From Embleya scabrispora (GTDB taxonomy: Bacteria; Actinomycetota; Actinomycetes; Streptomycetales; Streptomycetaceae), in the NCBI RefSeq assembly GCF_002024165.1, contig NZ_MWQN01000001.1, positions 248,001 through 312,000 of the forward strand: a stretch of 64,000 bases of DNA. Direction: 5' to 3'. Below, one piece after another: positions 52,933 to 60,956 of the stretch. Under the pieces are notes generated by a model. That model was not told the origin of the DNA and did no database searches. It saw nothing but the letters and a program-made list of their open reading frames with translations. A program made the translations under genes and the position numbers. How positions within the stretch are numbered: position 1 is the first letter of the stretch; every line of letters begins with the position of its first letter.

Positions 52933-53162
52933 AGGCTTCAGCCTAGAAACGAATGAGGCAAACGAGCTTCCTGATTCGCTCGATGCACGCGGGATTCCCG
53001 ATAAAAACACGGAACCAAGCCTGGCGGAAGACACAGCCCCGACGCACCGGGTTTTTCACCGCCGACGCCACGCCCACAACACGCCCGTCGCCGGCATCCC
53101 GCCGCCCGGGTGCGCCCCGACCGCAGCCGATCGGAGCGCTCGTTCCCTGGGCGTCGCCGGCG

Positions 53163-54386
53163 CTAGTCGGCCGACGTGAAGACCAGCGTCGCGTTGTGTC
53201 CGCCGAAGCCGAAGGCGTTGGCCACGGCGACGTTGAGCGGGCCGACCCTGGGTTCCTTGGCGACCACGTCGAGGTCGATGTCCGGGTCCTGGGAGTCCAG
53301 GTTGATCGTGGCCGGGACGACCCCGTCGCGCAGCGCCGACACCGCCGCGACCGCGGCGATCGCGCCGGCGCCGCCGCACAGGTGGCCGAGCATCGACTTG
53401 ATCGCGGTGACCGCCGCGTGTGTACCGATCGCCTCGGTGATCGACGCGGCCTCCAACACGTCGCCGGCCGGCGTCGAGGTCGCGTGCGCCTGGATGTGGT
53501 CCACGTCGGCGCCGGTGACGCCCGCCTCGGCCATGGCCAGCCGCAGTGCCCGGACCTGGCCGGGCCCGTAGCCGGCGGTGATGTGGTTCGCGTCCGAGGT
53601 GACCCCGGCGCCCGCCAGGTACGCGTGTACGAACGCACCGCGCGCCGCCGCGAATTCGGCCCGCTCCAGGACCACCAGCGCGGCCCCCTCGCTCATCACG
53701 AAGCCGTTGCGCGTGACGTCGAACGGACGCGACGCGGTGGCGGGGTCGCCGTCGTGCGTGGACAACGCGCGGGCCTGTGCGAAGCCGGCGATGGGCAGCG
53801 CGCCTATCGTCGCCTCCGCACCGCCCGCGACCACCACGTCGGCCCGGCCGAGGCGGATCAGGTCCAGGCCGTAGGCGATCGCCTCGGAGCCCGACGCGCA
53901 CGCGCTCACGGGGGTGTACGCGCCGGCCCGGGCGCCCAGTTCCATGCTCACCTGCGCGGCCGGCCCGTTGGGCATCAGCATCGGCACGGTATGCGGGGAC
54001 ACCCGGCGCACCCCGGACTCGGCCAGCAGGTCGTGCTGCGCGAGCATCGTCATGGCGCCGCCCATGCCGGTGCCGACCACGACGGCGAACCGTTCCGGCT
54101 CGACCGCCGGCGCGCCCGCGTCGCGCCACGCCTCGCGCGCGGCCACGAGCGCGGCCTGCTGACACCGGTCCAGCCGTCGGGCCCGGACCCGGTCGAGCAC
54201 CGTCTCGGGGCAGACCTTCATCCGCCCGGCGATCCGCACCGGCAGGTCGGCCGCCCAGGGATCCGTCAGCGGGCCGATTCCCGACTCGCCCGCCAGCAGG
54301 GCCGCCCACGTCGAGGGCACATCCCCGCCCAACGGCGTGGTCGCACCCATCCCCGTCACCACCACATCGGTCCTGCCGAGCGACAT
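53163..54386 (-). CDS. free-standing beta-ketoacyl-ACP synthase II
   Basis: A 407-residue FabF-like condensing enzyme. The catalytic Cys163 is in PVSACASGSEAI, His301 in IQAHATSTPAGD, Lys330 and His335 in IKSMLGHLCGGAG, and GFGGHNATLVF closes the sequence. All catalytic residues are present. There is no ACP, reductase or malonyl transferase nearby, so it is not in a fab operon. It may extend a special fatty acid or polyketide starter. The ATG at 54386 is preferred to a start three codons upstream. Confidence 0.88.
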   Translation of the reverse strand: MSLGRTDVVVTGMGATTPLGGDVPSTWAALLAGESGIGPLTDPWAADLPVRIAGRMKVCPETVLDRVRARRLDRCQQAALVAAREAWRDAGAPAVEPERFAVVVGTGMGGAMTMLAQHDLLAESGVRRVSPHTVPMLMPNGPAAQVSMELGARAGAYTPVSACASGSEAIAYGLDLIRLGRADVVVAGGAEATIGALPIAGFAQARALSTHDGDPATASRPFDVTRNGFVMSEGAALVVLERAEFAAARGAFVHAYLAGAGVTSDANHITAGYGPGQVRALRLAMAEAGVTGADVDHIQAHATSTPAGDVLEAASITEAIGTHAAVTAIKSMLGHLCGGAGAIAAVAAVSALRDGVVPATINLDSQDPDIDLDVVAKEPRVGPLNVAVANAFGFGGHNATLVFTSAD

Positions 54387-54806
54387 ACAACGCACCCCAG
54401 CTCAGTCGAAGCCTTGTCAAAACGCGACACAGACGACCGGCGCACGATCATGAGCCGGTCACTTGTCTCGCAACGCTGTCAGGGATACGTCGGCACCGGG
54501 GTATCGACACCGATAAAGAGGACGTCCTAATACTTGTGGAGACTCGACAACCGACCGGTAACCGACCCAGCGCCGCAAATCCCGCACAAAGCCCCGATAC
54601 CGGCATAAGTCGAATGCGCGCGGCCGGCATCTTCGGCCGATACGGGACACATATCGAGCCGGCGCCGGAGGCGAGTCCCGCCGGCGGGCATTATCGCCGA
54701 ATCATGGACGGTTGACCCGATTTTCCCGAAGATCGACTAAAACCGGGCGAAGCATCGCGACCATGGCCATTCGCGACTTTCCCGCAGTCGATCCCAGGGG
54801 GACGCC
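54387..54806. other. 420-bp divergent intergenic region
   Basis: This gap between the ketosynthase and PGRP-amidase genes is visibly richer in A/T than the rest. It contains a perfect AGGACGTCCT palindrome at 54519-54528, next to ATAAAG and TAATACTT strings that could form -10 or -35 elements. No supported gene is seen. It probably holds both divergent promoters. Confidence 0.5.
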
Positions 54807-55646
54807 ATGGCCTGGTACTCCGGAGCCACCAAACGTGAACTACAACCCGAATCCGACTCCCAACCCGCCATCCGCCCCACCCAGTTGATCCTCCACTCGA
54901 TCGCCGCGCCGTGGTCCGGGGAACGGATGTACGAGTACTGGCGCGACTCGACCAACCTGGAGTCGCACTTCGGCTGCGCGTACGACGGCAGCCTGTTCCA
55001 GTTCATCGGCACCGAGACCCGCGCCGACGCCAACGCCTCGGCGAACCGGCGGGCCGACGGCACCGGAGCGGTCAGCTGCGAGAGCGCGAGCAACCTGGAG
55101 CACACCGATCCGTGGACCGACGCCCAGATCGCGAGCCTGGTCCGGCTGGGCGTCTGGCTGCACGAACGGCACGGCCTGCCGCTGCGGGTGTGCCGCACCT
55201 GGGACGACCCGGGCTACGGGTACCACCGGATGTTCGCCCAGTGGTCGCTGGGCGGCACCGCCTGCCCCGGCGATGCGCGGGTGCGCCAGTTCACCGAGCT
55301 GGTCTTCCCCGGGATCGTGGCCGCCGCCACGGGTGGCCCCGCCGTCGAGATCCCGGCCCAGCGGCCCGCCGTGGACCTGGCCGAACTGATCGCGGCGGCG
55401 CGCTCGGACCCGGAGCGGGCCGGGACGCCCGTCACCTACATGGGGACACGCATGGTGGAGAACGCGCTGGTCGCGGAGGGGTTGCTGGCGGAGGGCCTGG
55501 CCGACGGGCACTACGGCACCGCGACGGTGCGGGCGTACGCGGAGTGGCAGCGCAGGCTCGGCTACAGCGGCTCCGACGCCGACGGCATCCCGGGTCGCCG
55601 CTCGCTGGCCCGGCTGGGCGACAGGCACGGGTTCACGGTGGCGTGA
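54807..55646 (+). CDS. PGRP-type N-acetylmuramoyl-L-alanine amidase
   Basis: A 279-residue two-domain protein. Residues 1-165 are a peptidoglycan-recognition amidase fold (QLILHSIAAPWSGERMYEYW, ESHFGCAYDGSLFQFIGTETRA, WSLGGTACPGDARVRQF), with zinc ligands expected at the His in ILHS and near the Cys of TACPGD. The C-terminal domain (ENALVAEGLLAEGLADGHYG to SLARLGDRHGF) is a PG-binding-like module with one tryptophan-rich helix AYAEWQRRLGY. No signal peptide is present, so it resembles a phage endolysin or a lysis-released enzyme. No phage genes flank it. Confidence 0.82.
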   Translation: MAWYSGATKRELQPESDSQPAIRPTQLILHSIAAPWSGERMYEYWRDSTNLESHFGCAYDGSLFQFIGTETRADANASANRRADGTGAVSCESASNLEHTDPWTDAQIASLVRLGVWLHERHGLPLRVCRTWDDPGYGYHRMFAQWSLGGTACPGDARVRQFTELVFPGIVAAATGGPAVEIPAQRPAVDLAELIAAARSDPERAGTPVTYMGTRMVENALVAEGLLAEGLADGHYGTATVRAYAEWQRRLGYSGSDADGIPGRRSLARLGDRHGFTVA

Positions 55647-55690
55647 GCGAACCGCGAACCGCGAACCGTGAGCCGCGAACCACGGGTCCG
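55647..55690. repeat. short GCGAACC tandem array
   Basis: Directly after the amidase stop, the heptamer GCGAACC is repeated three times exactly, with diverged copies continuing (GTGAGCC, GCGAACC). It lies in the gap before a small membrane protein gene and is probably slippage-derived. Confidence 0.6.
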
Positions 55691-55733
55691 CCCGGGCCTC
55701 GGGGCGCGGCGCCGTACCCCCCGATCGGCGTCG

Positions 55734-55907
55734 CTATACGCCTCGATCGGTGGCCACGAGCAGGCCGGTGACGATCGCCAGGAGCGACCACACCAGCCAC
55801 GTCCACGCGACCGCTTCGTAGACCGCGCTGTACAGGCCGAGGATGGTCAGCAGCACGAGCGTGCAGACCACCATGCCGCGACTCTGCGGACCGTAGGTAC
55901 GGATCAT
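55734..55907 (-). CDS. small two-helix membrane protein
   Basis: A 57-residue protein with two hydrophobic helices (MVVCTLVLLTILGLYSAVY and WTWLVWSLLAIVTGLLVA). The ATG at 55907 follows a clear GGAGGAGG at 5 nt. Function is unknown. Confidence 0.65.
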   Translation of the reverse strand: MIRTYGPQSRGMVVCTLVLLTILGLYSAVYEAVAWTWLVWSLLAIVTGLLVATDRGV

Positions 55908-56043
55908 CGTCGCCTCCTCCGTCGGAGTCCGGGAACGCACCCGTGCGAGCCACGGTAGCGCAGCGCGTTCGATCACCGACAGATCACGACCGGTTCCGAA
56001 CCTGCGGCATGAAGGGCCGGCATCCGAGGGATGGCCGCATCCG

Positions 56044-56436
56044 TCACAACACCAGGAGGTCGAACAGCCGATCCAGGTCCGCCGCCGGATTCGCGGTCAA
56101 CCCGCCGTGTACCGGGCCCGGTTGCACGATCGTGCTGCGCGGCGCGGTGAGCCAGCGAAAGCGCCGGCCGAGCGGCTCCGCGCCCGGCGCGCCGGCCGAC
56201 TCGCTGCCCGCGCACACCAGCTCCCACGCGGCCAGCACCGCCCGGGCCTGCGTCGGGTCGGCCTCCGGGTCGAGCGCGCACAACCGGGACTGCTCGACGT
56301 GCGTCCGCGCGCCCAGGAAGTCGAAGGCCTGGCTGTACAGGGCCACCCCGACGTTCAGGCACTCCCCGCGCTCCACGCGCGGCACCAGCCGGATGATCGA
56401 GTACTCGAAGAACTCCCGCTGCACGGCCATCGTCAT
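56044..56436 (-). CDS. DUF3037 domain protein
   Basis: A 130-residue protein of the DUF3037 family (EFFEYSIIRLVPRVERGECLNVGVALYS at the N-terminus, LDRLFDLLVL at the end). Its ATG overlaps the stop of the kinase-like gene (TGATG). DUF3037 genes are regularly found after HipA-like kinase genes, so a functional pair is likely, perhaps inhibitor and kinase, though the mechanism is not known. Confidence 0.82.
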   Translation of the reverse strand: MTMAVQREFFEYSIIRLVPRVERGECLNVGVALYSQAFDFLGARTHVEQSRLCALDPEADPTQARAVLAAWELVCAGSESAGAPGAEPLGRRFRWLTAPRSTIVQPGPVHGGLTANPAADLDRLFDLLVL

Positions 56437-57269
56437 CACTTCAGCCAATCCGGACGGTTCGACGGCTGCGCGGCGCCCTGGCGCGCGGACACCTCGGGCG
56501 CGATCTCCGGCAACCACGCGCGCGGGGCGGCGGCGCGGGCCAGCAGGTGCGCGATGTACGCCTCGCGCAGTGCGTCGGGGCCGTCCAGGCCGAGGGCCCG
56601 CTCCGCGTCGCCCGGTTCCAGCCACTCGTCCGGGACCAGGGCCAGCACTTCGGTCAGCAGTTCGCGGGTGATCCTCGGGGCCAGCTCGGCGTCCGCCTTG
56701 AGCAGGCCCGGACCGCCGAGCGCGGCCAACACGTGGTCGCTCGCGTCGAACGCGCGCGTGGCGGCGGACGCGGCGGCCTGCCACGCGTGGTGGAACCACA
56801 ACGAGGCGCCGTGGTCGATCAGCCACAACCGGCCGTGCCAGACCAACAGGTTCGGGTTGCGCCAGGAACGGTCCACGTTCGAGGTCAGCGCGTCCAGCCA
56901 CAACACGCGCGCGGCCAGGTCGGGATCCGGCTCCCAGGTGGCGGGGGTGAAGTCGGCCGAGCCCGGCAGGAAGTCCATCCCGAGGTTCAGCCCGGCACTG
57001 GCCCGCACCAGCTCCTGTACCTCCTGGTCCGGTTCGCCGCGCGCGATCACCGGATCGACCTCGACCCGCACCAGCGCCGGCACCGGCAGTCCGAGCCGAC
57101 GCGCGAGTTCGCCCACCACGACCTCGGCGACCAGCACCTTGGGCCCCTGCCCGGCACTGCGGAACTTGACGACGTACGTCCCGAGGTCGTCGGCCTCGAC
57201 GAGCCCGGGCAACGAGCCGCCCTCACGCATGGGCGTGACGTAACGAATGGCATGGACCAGGGGAAGCAT
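56436..57269 (-). CDS. HipA-like kinase
   Basis: A 277-residue atypical kinase of the HipA family, much shorter than HipA proper (about 440). It starts HAIRYVTPMREGGSLPGLVEADD with a nucleotide-binding YVVKFRSAGQGPKVLVAEVV loop (Lys at about residue 37). The catalytic loop is NVDRSWRNPNLLVW and the metal-binding motif is IDHGASLWFHH. It lacks the N-terminal HipA subdomain. The ATG at 57269 begins the conserved region. The gene is coupled to DUF3037 and divergent from the ATP-grasp gene. The target is unknown; in HipA it is an aminoacyl-tRNA synthetase. Confidence 0.82.
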   Translation of the reverse strand: MLPLVHAIRYVTPMREGGSLPGLVEADDLGTYVVKFRSAGQGPKVLVAEVVVGELARRLGLPVPALVRVEVDPVIARGEPDQEVQELVRASAGLNLGMDFLPGSADFTPATWEPDPDLAARVLWLDALTSNVDRSWRNPNLLVWHGRLWLIDHGASLWFHHAWQAAASAATRAFDASDHVLAALGGPGLLKADAELAPRITRELLTEVLALVPDEWLEPGDAERALGLDGPDALREAYIAHLLARAAAPRAWLPEIAPEVSARQGAAQPSNRPDWLK

Positions 57270-57343
57270 GCCCGAAACAATGCCACGCCCTCGACGCCGA
57301 AAAACACTCGCCCCGCCGCGCCGGTTCCCGACACCCTGGGCCG

Positions 57344-58147
57344 ATGACCCACACCGACCGCGTCCTGGTCCTGTCTCCGCGCGGCACCGACACCGACCGG
57401 GCCCTGACGAGCGCCGCCCACCGCCGCGACCTGCCGGTACGCCGCCTGCACACCTGGCAGGCGCCCGCCGACCTGATGGGCGTGCGGGCGCACCTGTACG
57501 CGGGTCCGCTGTTCGCCGACGCGACCGCGCGCGACCTGGACCTGGGCCTGTTGGAGGCGCCGGAGGACTGGTTGGCACGGCTGCCGGTCGAGTTGACCCG
57601 TCGGGAGATCACCGCGACCACGTTGGCGCACGCATGGACCCTGCGCCGGCCGATGTTCGTCAAGCCGCCGAACGACAAGTCGTTCCCGGCCCGGGTGTAC
57701 CGGGACGGCACCCAACTGCCGGGCAGTGACGCGGCGGACCCGGACACCGCGGTGCTGCTCAGCGAGACCGTCGTGTTCCGGGCGGAGTACCGGCTGTTCT
57801 GCCTGGACGGGGCGGTGCACACGGCGTCGCGCTACGCCGTCGACGGCGACCTCGACGTCGCGCCGATCGCGGCGTGCCGGCGCGGTCCGGACGCGCTCGC
57901 GTTCGGCGCCGACGTGCTGGCCGCGGCCGGGGCGGACCTGCCCTCGGCGGTCGTGGTGGACGTGGGGCGCACCGACGCGGGCTGGGCGGTCGTCGAGGCC
58001 AACGCCGCCTGGGCCTCGGGGGGCTACGCGGGTGAGATCGACCGGGTGCTGGACGTGGTGCTGCGCGCCGGTGGGCCGCGTCGGGAACTCGCGGCACGGG
58101 ACGCGGCGTTTGTTCGGCACGCCCCCGTCGTTCGGGACCGGGGGTGA
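57344..58147 (+). CDS. ATP-grasp domain protein (DUF4343-like)
   Basis: A 267-residue protein. The C-terminal 170 residues read as an ATP-grasp ligase core (MFVKPPNDKSFPARVYRDGT, VVFRAEYRLFCLDGAVHTAS, VVVDVGRTDAGWAVVEANAAWASGGY). The Lys in VKPP and the Glu/Asn of VVEANAAW are typical ATP and metal ligands. It probably forms an amide or peptide bond on an unknown substrate. It is divergent from the HipA-like kinase gene across 74 bp. Confidence 0.78.
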   Translation: MTHTDRVLVLSPRGTDTDRALTSAAHRRDLPVRRLHTWQAPADLMGVRAHLYAGPLFADATARDLDLGLLEAPEDWLARLPVELTRREITATTLAHAWTLRRPMFVKPPNDKSFPARVYRDGTQLPGSDAADPDTAVLLSETVVFRAEYRLFCLDGAVHTASRYAVDGDLDVAPIAACRRGPDALAFGADVLAAAGADLPSAVVVDVGRTDAGWAVVEANAAWASGGYAGEIDRVLDVVLRAGGPRRELAARDAAFVRHAPVVRDRG

Positions 58148-58256
58148 CGGTTCGGAGCCGGCGGGCGACCCGGGGATGGGGGGCCGTGCGACGGGTCCGG
58201 CGACAATGGGTGTACCCGGGTCCATCAGGATCCCCGCTCCTCGGGACGTGACACGC

Positions 58257-58751
58257 GTGAGCTCGCCGCAATCCAGTTCGGCGCCGATCGGCGACCTGTT
58301 CATGCGCCTGGCCAAGCGCATCCGGATCCGCGCCGGCCGCGAACTCGCCCCGTTGGGCCTGACCCCCGCCCAGGCGCACGCGATGAAGGTGCTCGCGCAC
58401 GCCGGGAAGCCGCTGCGGATGGCGGACCTCGCCGCGCGCCTGGAGATCGTGCCCCGTTCGGCGACGACGGTGGTCGACGACCTGGCGGCGCGCGGATTGG
58501 TCCGGCGCAGCGCCTCGGCGGTGGATCGGCGGGCGACGCTGGTCGAGCCGACGGAGGAGGGGCGCGCCGAGGTGCGTCGGATCCGGGCGATCCGTCAGGG
58601 CGCGGGGGCGGCCGTGTTCGACCGGCTCGGCGAGGCGGACCGGGCCGAGTTGCTGCGGCTGTTGCGCCTGCTGGATCGGGAACTGGCCGAGCAGGAGTCG
58701 GTGGACCGCGACGGGGCGGGGCATCCGTGTGCGCGCGGGTCGGCGAGGTGA
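58257..58751 (+). CDS. MarR family regulator
   Basis: A 164-residue MarR-type winged helix (LAPLGLTPAQAHAMKVLAHAG, DLAARLEIVPRSATTVVDDL, wing RRSASAVDRRATLVEPTEEG). The GTG at 58257 is chosen because the conserved region starts shortly after; its ribosome site is weak (GGGACGTG) and an ATG at 58206 is possible. It is 78 bp ahead of the epimerase-like gene in the same orientation. Confidence 0.8.
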   Translation: MSSPQSSSAPIGDLFMRLAKRIRIRAGRELAPLGLTPAQAHAMKVLAHAGKPLRMADLAARLEIVPRSATTVVDDLAARGLVRRSASAVDRRATLVEPTEEGRAEVRRIRAIRQGAGAAVFDRLGEADRAELLRLLRLLDRELAEQESVDRDGAGHPCARGSAR

Positions 58752-58829
58752 GTGGGTTCGGCGTCCGGGGAATTCCGCCGAGAGCAGAGGGTCCTTCCCG
58801 TGGCGGGCGTACGCGGGCAGAGTCGGATC

Positions 58830-59815
58830 ATGAGAACTTTGATCCTGGGTGGTTCCGAATTCGTCGGCCGGGCCCTGACCGACGCCGCGCTCGCCAGGGG
58901 CTGGGACGTCACCGTGTTCAACCGCGGCCGTTACGAACTCCCGCCCGAGGCACGCCCGTTGGTCGGCGATCGCACCGTCGAGGGCGGTCTGGCGGCGCTG
59001 GCCGGCGGGGAGTGGGACGTGGTCCTGGACACCTGGAGTGCCGCGCCCAGGGCGGTGCGGGACACGGCCGATCTGCTGGCCGACCGGGTCGGGCGCTATG
59101 TGTACATCTCCTCGTGTTCGGTATACGCGGACCCGACGCCTATCGGGCTGGGCGAGGAGGCGCCGTTGGTCGAGGGTTCGCCCGACGACGACGGCGACGT
59201 GGCGTATCCCATCGCCAAGCGCGGTGCGGAGATCGCCGTCGAGCGGGCCTTCGGCGACCGATATGTGCACGCGCGCGCCGGTCTGATCCTGGGCCCGCGC
59301 GAGAACATCGGCCGCCTGCCATGGTGGCTCAACCGGATCGCCCGAGGCGGCCCGGTGGTCGCGCCCGGCCCGCGCGAGTCCCCGCTGCAGTTCATCGACG
59401 CGCGCGACCTGGCCGAGTGGTCGGTGCACGCCGCCGAGGCGGGCCTGAGCGGCCCGTACAACCTGATCTCGCCGACGGGTCACACCACGATGGGCGAACT
59501 GCTCGACCTGTGCGTGCGGGTCACCGGTTCCACCGCCGAACTGCGCTGGATCGACCCCGAGACGATCCTGGCCGCCGACGTCCAGCCGTGGATCGAACTG
59601 CCGGTGTGGGTTCCGGCGGGCGCGGACTACGACAGCATCCACCGCCGCGACGTGGGCAAGGCCCTGGCCGCCGGCCTCCGGATCCGCCCGGCGGCGGAAA
59701 CCGTGGCCGATACGTGGGCCTGGCTGTGTGCCCTGGGCGGCGTGGCCCCCCAACGCCCCGACCGCCCGGTGGTCGGCCTGCCCCGGAAAAGGAAGCCGCA
59801 CTGCTCAAGGCCTGA
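58830..59815 (+). pseudogene. NAD-dependent epimerase-like gene with 3' frameshift
   Basis: An extended-SDR enzyme with MRTLILGGSEFVGRALTDAA (Rossmann GGSxFVG), VGRYVYISSCSVYAD and AYPIAKRGAE (Tyr-x3-Lys). The frame is intact until codon CTG at 59778-59780. There a one-base loss in a C-run moves it off the expected ending (DPEKEAALLKA-like, visible in the next frame and stopping at 59815). In the actual frame translation continues 66 residues to 59981, into the toxin remnant. The catalytic domain is complete, so the product could still work with an aberrant tail. A base-calling error is an alternative. Confidence 0.72.
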
Positions 59816-59886
59816 CGGGGCCAGGCGCCGTCGGCCAACCCGACGGCGCCCACCGGGTACACGAGCCCACCCCGCGCCCCGAGTCC

Positions 59887-60111
59887 AAGCGGTGCACCGA
59901 TCCGGCCCGGGCCGGATACGCAGCCCTCACCGCGAGCCGGCGGTGCGCCTTCGACGCGGACGTCGCCGCCATGGCCCGTGACCCCTACGCCTGGGGCGAT
60001 CCCATCCGCGGCGACCGTGACCGCCGATCGGCCGCCCTCGGCGGCGTCATCGCCGAGTACGAGATCAGCGCGGGCATCCTCACCGTCACGATGCCGAAAG
60101 TCGTCGGGATC
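59887..60111 (+). pseudogene. RelE-like toxin remnant
   Basis: About 75 codons read KRCTDPARAGYAALTASRRC, then FDADVAAMARDPYAWGDPIR and GVIAEYEISAGILTVTMPKV, closely matching the toxin at 51066. The first eight or so residues and the start codon are missing and no stop follows the last conserved Val-Gly-Ile. No antitoxin precedes it; the frameshifted tail of the epimerase frame overlaps it. Confidence 0.7.
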
Positions 60112-60241
60112 CGAACCCGAACGCGACTGGTCAACGATGATCAGCCGCCTGCTCGCCCACGCCCCGGGCGCATGGCCGGCGCGTGCTCCACCGTGTGCGC
60201 CGGCTACCGGGCACCACCGCGGTGATGCCACCCTGGACCGC

Positions 60242-60520
60242 ATGAGCGATCGACCCGTCATCCGCGCCCACCACGACGGCCGGACCATCGAACTGCCGGG
60301 GACCCTTCACGACATTCGCATCGCCCTCCCCGAGCACGAACGCGCCCAGTTCGACCACGACATCGCCCACGCCCACATCGACAACCTCCCCGCCGTCGCC
60401 TCCGCGTGGGCCAAAACTCCCGAGATGCGCGCCCACGACGACGCCATCGCGGCCCGAGTCGCCGCGGGCGACAACACCGGCCTGTTCAACGCCGACGGCA
60501 CACCGGCAGGTGAGACGTGA
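60242..60520 (+). CDS. DUF6247-type antitoxin
   Basis: A 92-residue antitoxin like that at 51305 (GRTIELPGTLHDIRIALPEH, then RAQFDHDI and a helical ASAWAKTPEMRAHDDAIAAR). Its stop overlaps the GTG of the following toxin frame (GTGA). It is intact although its toxin is broken, as expected when the antitoxin is lost last. Confidence 0.74.
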   Translation: MSDRPVIRAHHDGRTIELPGTLHDIRIALPEHERAQFDHDIAHAHIDNLPAVASAWAKTPEMRAHDDAIAARVAAGDNTGLFNADGTPAGET

Positions 60521-60758
60521 CCAAATATGGGGTCCAGTACACCGACGCCGCGCTCACCGGCTACAACGCCCTGTCCCCCGGAACCCGGCAGGCTTTCGAC
60601 CGGGCCGTCGACGCCATGTCCTACTCCCCGCGCACGCACGGCGATGCCATACGCAACAACCCGGACCGGCGCACCGCCGTCCTGGCCGGGTGATCACCGA
60701 GTACGAGGTCAGCTCCGGCGTCCTCGTCGTCACCATGCTCCACGTGCGCGGATACTGA
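60517..60758 (+). pseudogene. frameshifted RelE-like toxin
   Basis: Starting from GTG, the first frame gives YGVQYTDAALTGYNALSPGT through NPDRRTAVLAG and stops at 60691-60693. One base is missing in the GGG run there; the next frame continues exactly as the family should (VITEYEVSSGVLVVTMLHVR) to a stop at 60758. The 58-residue truncated product lacks the last beta strands and should be inactive, unless frameshifting restores it. Confidence 0.78.
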
Positions 60759-60893
60759 CCCGCACCCCGGCGTTCACCCGCCCCCGCACCCCCGCGCCCA
60801 CACGTGCACGGCGTCGGGCCGGCGAGCGACCTTGCGCGGAGGCGCGACGGGTGCATGCCTCATTTGGATCCCGGGCCCGTCGCGGGCCGGGAA

Positions 60894-60930
60894 AGGCGCC
60901 GCCCGCTGCTCCCGGGAGCGGGCGGCGCCT
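60894..60930. terminator. hairpin terminator of the P450 operon
   Basis: A perfect 14-bp stem (60894-60907 with 60917-60930, loop of 9) lies 27 bp after the cytochrome P450 stop on the minus strand. No U-tract is present. Confidence 0.75.
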
Positions 60931-60956
60931 GCTTCGGTGGCCGCAGCCGGGCCCGG

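Noticed and set aside
53163-55646. Polyketide biosynthetic gene cluster around the ketosynthase
   Set aside because: No ACP, chain-length factor, cyclase, ketoreductase or acyltransferase is found within 10 kb.
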